64,000 bases of DNA from positions 1,638,733 through 1,702,732 of the forward strand of contig DDFK01000001.1 in the NCBI GenBank assembly GCA_002337145.1, written 5' to 3'. The translations under genes and the position numbers were made by a program. Shown in pieces: positions 60,163 through 64,000 of this stretch. Source of the DNA: Chitinophagaceae bacterium UBA1930. Lineage in GTDB: Bacteria; Bacteroidota; Bacteroidia; Chitinophagales; Chitinophagaceae. Within the stretch, counting starts at the first letter, position 1. Each line of letters opens with the position of its first letter. A model generated the notes under the pieces. That model was given only the letters and a program-made list of their open reading frames with translations. It was not told the DNA's origin and did no database searches.

Positions 60163-60894
60163 ATGAACAAACAATTGTACTCCTGGTATAGCCCCTCGTT
60201 AGATAAGGAAATGCCCATTGTTTCTTACGGACATTTCGGTTTTGTTTTATTGTTGGTTCCTACGGCAGCGGCCGATTATCTGGAATACGAACGCTTTCAG
60301 ATGCTGGATGCCTTGGCACCTTTGATCAACTCCGGCAAACTGCGTGTGTTCAGCATCAACAGCATCAACAACGAAAGTTGGATGAACAACAATATGCAGC
60401 CCGAACACAAAGCCATACGCCAGAACCAGTTCAACAATTATGTGTTCAATGAAGTTGTGCCTTACATACGCAATGCAACCAGCAGCGAAACTTTTATTTA
60501 TACCAGCGGTGCAAGTTTTGGGGCACTGCATAGCATGAACTTGTTTTTGAAACGCCCCGATATCATCAATGGCTGCATCAGTATGAGTGGCGTGTACGAT
60601 TTAAGCGAATACACCAAGGGCTTCTGGGATGAACAGGTTTATTTCAACTCACCTTATCACTATATTCCCAACCTTACCGATGAATGGTACCTGGATAAAA
60701 TAAAATCAAGCCACCATATACATATTGCTACCGGTGCGGGTGCACACGAAGACCCCGAAGCCAATAGAAGGTTCAGTCAGGTTCTTTGGGACAAAGGTAT
60801 ATGGCACGACCTTGATATTTGGGGTGCCGATATAAACCACGACTGGCCAACATGGCGGGCCATGTTACCCTATATTCTGGAAACAAAATTCTAA
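60163..60894 (+). CDS. Esterase-like alpha/beta hydrolase
   Basis: 243-aa protein of the esterase D/antigen 85 type. Nucleophile elbow GASFGA with Ser118 and the catalytic His226 in INHDWPTWRAMLP are visible; an acidic residue lies in GAGAHEDPEA. Cytoplasmic (no signal peptide). Substrate unknown. It follows parA by 69 bp and ends with a strong terminator. Confidence 0.85.
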   Translation: MNKQLYSWYSPSLDKEMPIVSYGHFGFVLLLVPTAAADYLEYERFQMLDALAPLINSGKLRVFSINSINNESWMNNNMQPEHKAIRQNQFNNYVFNEVVPYIRNATSSETFIYTSGASFGALHSMNLFLKRPDIINGCISMSGVYDLSEYTKGFWDEQVYFNSPYHYIPNLTDEWYLDKIKSSHHIHIATGAGAHEDPEANRRFSQVLWDKGIWHDLDIWGADINHDWPTWRAMLPYILETKF

Positions 60895-60896
60895 AA

Positions 60897-60929
60897 CAAA
60901 AGAACCTTCGTTTTGCGAAGGTTCTTTTG
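60897..60929. terminator. Strong terminator after the esterase gene
   Basis: A 14-bp perfect stem (CAAAAGAACCTTCG / CGAAGGTTCTTTTG, loop TTTTG) abuts the esterase stop and can work in both directions. Confidence 0.85.
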
Positions 60930-60988
60930 TAATCAGGCAGGTTGTAGACAATCATCTAGTTTGTGGCTACCAGCAAATATGCATTACC

Positions 60989-61055
60989 CGGCTTTTGTAC
61001 GGGCTATCGCTGCAAGCCTTCGTGCCTCAGGGCTTTCCGCTCTATCCCGCAGCCC
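60989..61055. repeat. GC-rich intergenic repeat-like element
   Basis: The stretch has internally similar words (CGGGCTATCGCTGCAAGCC and AGGGCTTTCCGCTCTATCCC) and is more GC-rich than its surroundings. Similar GGGCTTTCCGCT words recur in Bacteroidota intergenic repeats; only one copy is visible here. Confidence 0.4.
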
Positions 61056-61089
61056 TTGAGCAGCGGAACATTACCTGGGCAACGTTCAC

Positions 61090-63597
61090 TCACAAAACAG
61101 TTTTACTTTTTTCAAACTCCTTCCAGGCCAATACCAATTTTATTTCGCCAAAACCTACACTGCTGCCAAGCTTTTCTTTAATAACGGTAAGGCTCGTGCC
61201 ATTTTCCAAACCTGCCAAAGCAGGCTCAATAAGTACAATCTTTTCACGGCTTACCAATTCATCAATCTTTATTTCCCCCAATGAAACATAATGGGCCAAA
61301 TGGCCTTCAATTGTTTGTGGCGTCAGGTTCCTGCTCGTACCAATTTCAACAATGGATTTTCCTTCTTTAAACAAGTTAAAACTCATAAGCTTGGTATCAA
61401 CCTTGGGAGCCTTGGGTTCTTTCTCCGTTTTTTTGGTACGTTTTATTTCCTTCTCACCAATATTTGTTTCAAGGTTATGCTCGTTGCAATATGCTATAAT
61501 CACAGCTAGGAACTGCTTGCCGTATTTGGCAACTTTGGCATCGCCAAAGCCTGTTATCTTTTTTAACTGCTCTGGTGTTTGCGGTAAGTAGTTCGACATC
61601 TCATCAATAGTACTGCTACCAGCCACAATATATAAAGGCAGGTTGGCGGCAGCACAAATTTCATCACGCAAATGGCGGAGTTGTTGATGCAAAAGCGGGT
61701 GTTTACTATCTGTTTTTCTATAGGCAACGCCTGCATAGGCACTTACGTTAAAAACACCCAGCACAAAGCTTTTTTTGTACTGATGAAAACTATCCACGCT
61801 AAACCCATTTTTGCAGGCAGCTATTGCAAATGCCTGCTGGCATAGCATCGTAAACAGATCTTTCAAATCTTCATTATAAGCAAGCGAATACTGCTTACTA
61901 TCCGTTACAACCGGCGAAGTGTGCAAATGTTTTATCAACCATTGCAACTGTTCATCAAAATAAATAGCTGCTTTAATAACCCTTTCCTGCAAAGCTTCGT
62001 TCTGTTCGGGCAGTTGGTTGTTTTGCAGCAATTGCAATAGTTGCGGTTCAAACTTTTTGAAAACCATTTGCAGGTTCTCTATTCGTGTAAGCACTTCCTG
62101 TGTCCAAGATAATGCCGATTCGTTAAAAGCAGCAACTTGCTCTTCCACATCCCTAACCACCGTTGCTGCCTGTTTAATAGCTGCTGAAAAATCGAACAAA
62201 TTATTCAAGACCCTGGCTTGGTAACGATGTTTATCCTCCAATAGTTCCTTGGGCAATTGTGCCCGCTCCTTACTTTCTGAAAAACGTACAATACGTTCAT
62301 CACTATGCAGGCTTGCAGTGGTAATCCTGCTTAATAAAACCATACCATCCAAACTGGTGCACCGGCTCAAGGCAACATATACCTGGCCCGGTGCAAAAGC
62401 CTGCCCTGCATCTACAATCGCCTTCTCAAAAGTTAAGCCCTGGCTTTTATGAATGGTAATTGCCCAGGCCAAACGCAAGGGATATTGTGTAAACGAGCCT
62501 ATTTCATTTTCTTCAACCTTTTGCGTTTCCTTATTAAGCGAGTAGCGGATGTTTCGCCACACTTCTTTTTTCACTTCAATCAATGCAGGCTCATCCTTAC
62601 ACTGCACAAAAATTTTATCGTCATCAATCTGTTCAACCACACCAATTTTACCGTTAAAGAAACGTTTCGCCTTATCCATGTCATTTTTAATGAACATTAC
62701 CTGCGAGCCGATTTTTAATTGCAATGTACCGTCTGCCGGGTAGGCTTTTTCACTGAAATCGCCTTCTACAATTGCTTTAAAAGAAAACGGTTTGCCTGTG
62801 AGGTTCGCCAGCTCATTCGAGTTGATGGCATCTGCCTTATAATTATGCGTGGTAAGCGTTATATAACCATCATCCTTACCTGGTTCAAAACCAGGGTCAT
62901 ATTTTTCGTGTAATATGTGCAGGCCTGCTTCGTCCATTGTATTGTTGCGAACCATGTTCAGCACATCAATAAAATGCTGGTCACGCTGCCGGTAAATTTT
63001 ATCCAGTTCAACATAAGCTGCAGGTTGCTGCCCCATGACCCTGCTACTAAAAAAATAGGGGCTGCCATAATATTGCGACAGTATTGTCCATTCCTCATCA
63101 GGCACAACAGGCGGCAATTGAAACATATCGCCAATCAACAGAACCTGTACGCCACCAAATGGCTCGTGATGCCTATTGCGAAAATGCCGCAAAACTGCAT
63201 CAATGGCATCCAACACATCTGCACGCACCATGCTTATCTCATCAATAATCAACAGTTCCAGTTGCTGCAAAACCTTGCGGCGTTCCGTATTCATTTTTAT
63301 ACGGCCAAGCAAATGGTGCTTGTCAACAGTTTGCTCATTGGCAAAACCCTTGGTTTCCGGAACATAGGGCGTAAATGGCAATTGGAAAAAGGAATGGATG
63401 GTAGCCCCGCCGGCATTAATGGCCGCAACGCCCGTGGGAGCCACAACGGCTGTTTCCTTTACCGAATGCTCCCTGATATATTTCAGGAAAGTTGTTTTGC
63501 CCGTACCTGCTTTGCCCGTAAGAAAAACGGAACGGTGTGTGTAATTGATAAAATCTGCCGCAAGCTGAAAATTGGTATTTGTAGTATCGGTAGCCAT
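61090..63597 (-). CDS. Pif1-like helicase with HRDC and HTH domains
   Basis: 835 aa from MATDTTNTNFQ. N-terminal Pif1/RecD-type helicase: Walker A GKAGTGKT (28-35), Walker B LIIDEISMVRADVLDAID, GDMFQLPPVVPDEE, and the domain 2 motif LRLAWAITIHKSQGLTFEKAIVD with VYVALSRCTSLDGMVLL. Then an HRDC-like helical segment (IDEMSNYLPQTPEQLKKITGFGDAKVAKYGKQFLAVI) and an HTH_40-type domain (MSFNLFKEGKSIVEIGTSRNLTPQTIEGHLAHYV). Such three-part proteins occur in Bacteroidota and resemble a helicase joined to the RecQ C-terminal block. Likely genome maintenance. The upstream in-frame extension is ignored. Confidence 0.92.
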   Translation of the reverse strand: MATDTTNTNFQLAADFINYTHRSVFLTGKAGTGKTTFLKYIREHSVKETAVVAPTGVAAINAGGATIHSFFQLPFTPYVPETKGFANEQTVDKHHLLGRIKMNTERRKVLQQLELLIIDEISMVRADVLDAIDAVLRHFRNRHHEPFGGVQVLLIGDMFQLPPVVPDEEWTILSQYYGSPYFFSSRVMGQQPAAYVELDKIYRQRDQHFIDVLNMVRNNTMDEAGLHILHEKYDPGFEPGKDDGYITLTTHNYKADAINSNELANLTGKPFSFKAIVEGDFSEKAYPADGTLQLKIGSQVMFIKNDMDKAKRFFNGKIGVVEQIDDDKIFVQCKDEPALIEVKKEVWRNIRYSLNKETQKVEENEIGSFTQYPLRLAWAITIHKSQGLTFEKAIVDAGQAFAPGQVYVALSRCTSLDGMVLLSRITTASLHSDERIVRFSESKERAQLPKELLEDKHRYQARVLNNLFDFSAAIKQAATVVRDVEEQVAAFNESALSWTQEVLTRIENLQMVFKKFEPQLLQLLQNNQLPEQNEALQERVIKAAIYFDEQLQWLIKHLHTSPVVTDSKQYSLAYNEDLKDLFTMLCQQAFAIAACKNGFSVDSFHQYKKSFVLGVFNVSAYAGVAYRKTDSKHPLLHQQLRHLRDEICAAANLPLYIVAGSSTIDEMSNYLPQTPEQLKKITGFGDAKVAKYGKQFLAVIIAYCNEHNLETNIGEKEIKRTKKTEKEPKAPKVDTKLMSFNLFKEGKSIVEIGTSRNLTPQTIEGHLAHYVSLGEIKIDELVSREKIVLIEPALAGLENGTSLTVIKEKLGSSVGFGEIKLVLAWKEFEKSKTVL

Positions 63598-63729
63598 GAA
63601 CGATAAAGATAATGATGGGGCATCGATAACAAAGCCTGTACCTTGTTTATCATGCACAATTCCATAAAGAAAAGGATGCAACGGAAGCAATCGGATTGCT
63701 ACTCCGCTGCATCAGTCTTTTAGGCTAAT

Positions 63730-64000
63730 CTAAGATTTTGGCTTTTCGTCCAGCATCAATAATTCGTTTACCTGTACTTCGATAACATATTTCTTGTTGC
63801 CTTCTTTATCGTTGTAGCTGCGGTTAATCAATTTGCCTTCAATGGCCACTTCGCTTCCTTTCAACAGGTACTTTTCCACAATATCCGCTACTTTGCCCCA
63901 TGCCACTAGGGTATGCCATTGCGTATCGGTAATTTTTTCGCCCTGGGCATTACGGTAGCTTTCGTTGGTAGCCACACTGAACCTTGCCATTTTTTTGCCG
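63730..64000 (-). CDS. ssb: Single-stranded DNA-binding protein, 5' end outside window
   Basis: OB-fold SSB. The visible chain reads GKKMARFSVATNESYRNAQG, continues through TDTQWHTLVAWGKVADIVEKYLLKGSEVAIEGKL and ends LLMLDEKPKS. Codons for GKK precede the first in-window ATG in frame, and SSB proteins carry about 25 residues before this point, so the Met at 63988-63990 is internal and the true start lies beyond 64000. The short acidic DIPF-type tail of classic SSB is absent, as in the short SSB form of Bacteroidota. 132 bp from the Pif1-like gene on the same strand. Confidence 0.92.
   Translation of the reverse strand, partial: GKKMARFSVATNESYRNAQGEKITDTQWHTLVAWGKVADIVEKYLLKGSEVAIEGKLINRSYNDKEGNKKYVIEVQVNELLMLDEKPKS

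Noticed and set aside
63730..63990. Complete 86-aa SSB starting at the ATG at 63988-63990
   Set aside because: Frame stays open to the window edge and SSB conservation continues upstream (GKK before the Met), so the gene is partial.
1..64000. tRNA, rRNA, CRISPR array, insertion sequence
   Set aside because: No cloverleaf-like GGTTCGAATCC segments, no regularly spaced repeats and no transposase frames were recognised by eye; a tRNAscan or CRISPR search would be needed to be certain.

Overview
The window reads as chromosomal DNA of a Bacteroidota bacterium, most likely of the Chitinophagaceae. The evidence is a CTnDOT-like tyrosine recombinase, a type IX secretion C-terminal-type domain, families largely confined to this phylum (DUF2480, DUF2891, DUF5777, COG3014 lipoproteins next to LpoB), the virtual absence of Shine-Dalgarno sequences, and several TAnnTTTG-type -7 promoter elements. 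No rRNA, tRNA, CRISPR array or insertion sequence was recognised. The last gene (ssb) runs off the right edge.

Layout. 0.2-1.95 kb: an integrase plus a truncated gene remnant, marking an integration boundary. 1.97-10.6 kb: a xanthine dehydrogenase large subunit and its XdhC maturation factor, separated by an oppositely oriented block (PL7 alginate lyase lipoprotein, ECF sigma factor, MFS permease), then a DinB/maleylpyruvate isomerase-like protein. 10.6-14 kb: outer-membrane protein, DUF2891, a tiny membrane protein, a degenerate CheY-like receiver, OsmC. 14-15.3 kb: nicotinamide riboside uptake and phosphorylation (pnuC-nadR). 15.4-19.6 kb: the most unusual locus, consisting of a SET methyltransferase, an ATP-grasp ligase, an ATP-grasp/SET fusion and an ABC-exporter membrane domain without ATPase. 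19.6-25.8 kb: chromate transporter, orphan T9SS-like C-terminal domain, orphan ExbD, LpoB and COG3014 lipoproteins. 26-30.4 kb: an envelope operon (OB-fold, monoheme cytochrome c, YceI, DUF5777 barrel), then an ECF sigma factor translationally overlapped by a protein with an inner-membrane segment and a predicted outer-membrane barrel. 30.4-40 kb: OmdA-like protein, macro domain, a polA 3'-end relic, histidine phosphatase, polA, two secreted amidohydrolases. 40-52 kb: ECF sigma/anti-sigma pair and housekeeping genes (mnmG, ybeY, feoA, nadD, mannose-1-phosphate guanylyltransferase, kdsD, recQ, DUF2480, ppiD-like). 52.18-52.77 kb: AT-rich gap with DnaA-box-like 9-mers, a candidate replication origin. 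52.8-64 kb: nadA, radical SAM protein, aldose epimerase-like, uvrB, parA-like, esterase, Pif1-like helicase, ssb.

Connections. NAD supply recurs (nadA, nadD, pnuC, nadR). DNA repair and replication genes are frequent (polA, recQ, uvrB, pif1-like, ssb). The SET/ATP-grasp operon is the best candidate for an undescribed system: two D-Ala-D-Ala-ligase-like enzymes and two SET domains, one of each fused, suggest a pathway coupling amide-bond formation to lysine (or amine) methylation. All functional statements come from reading the sequence by eye; no database search was run.
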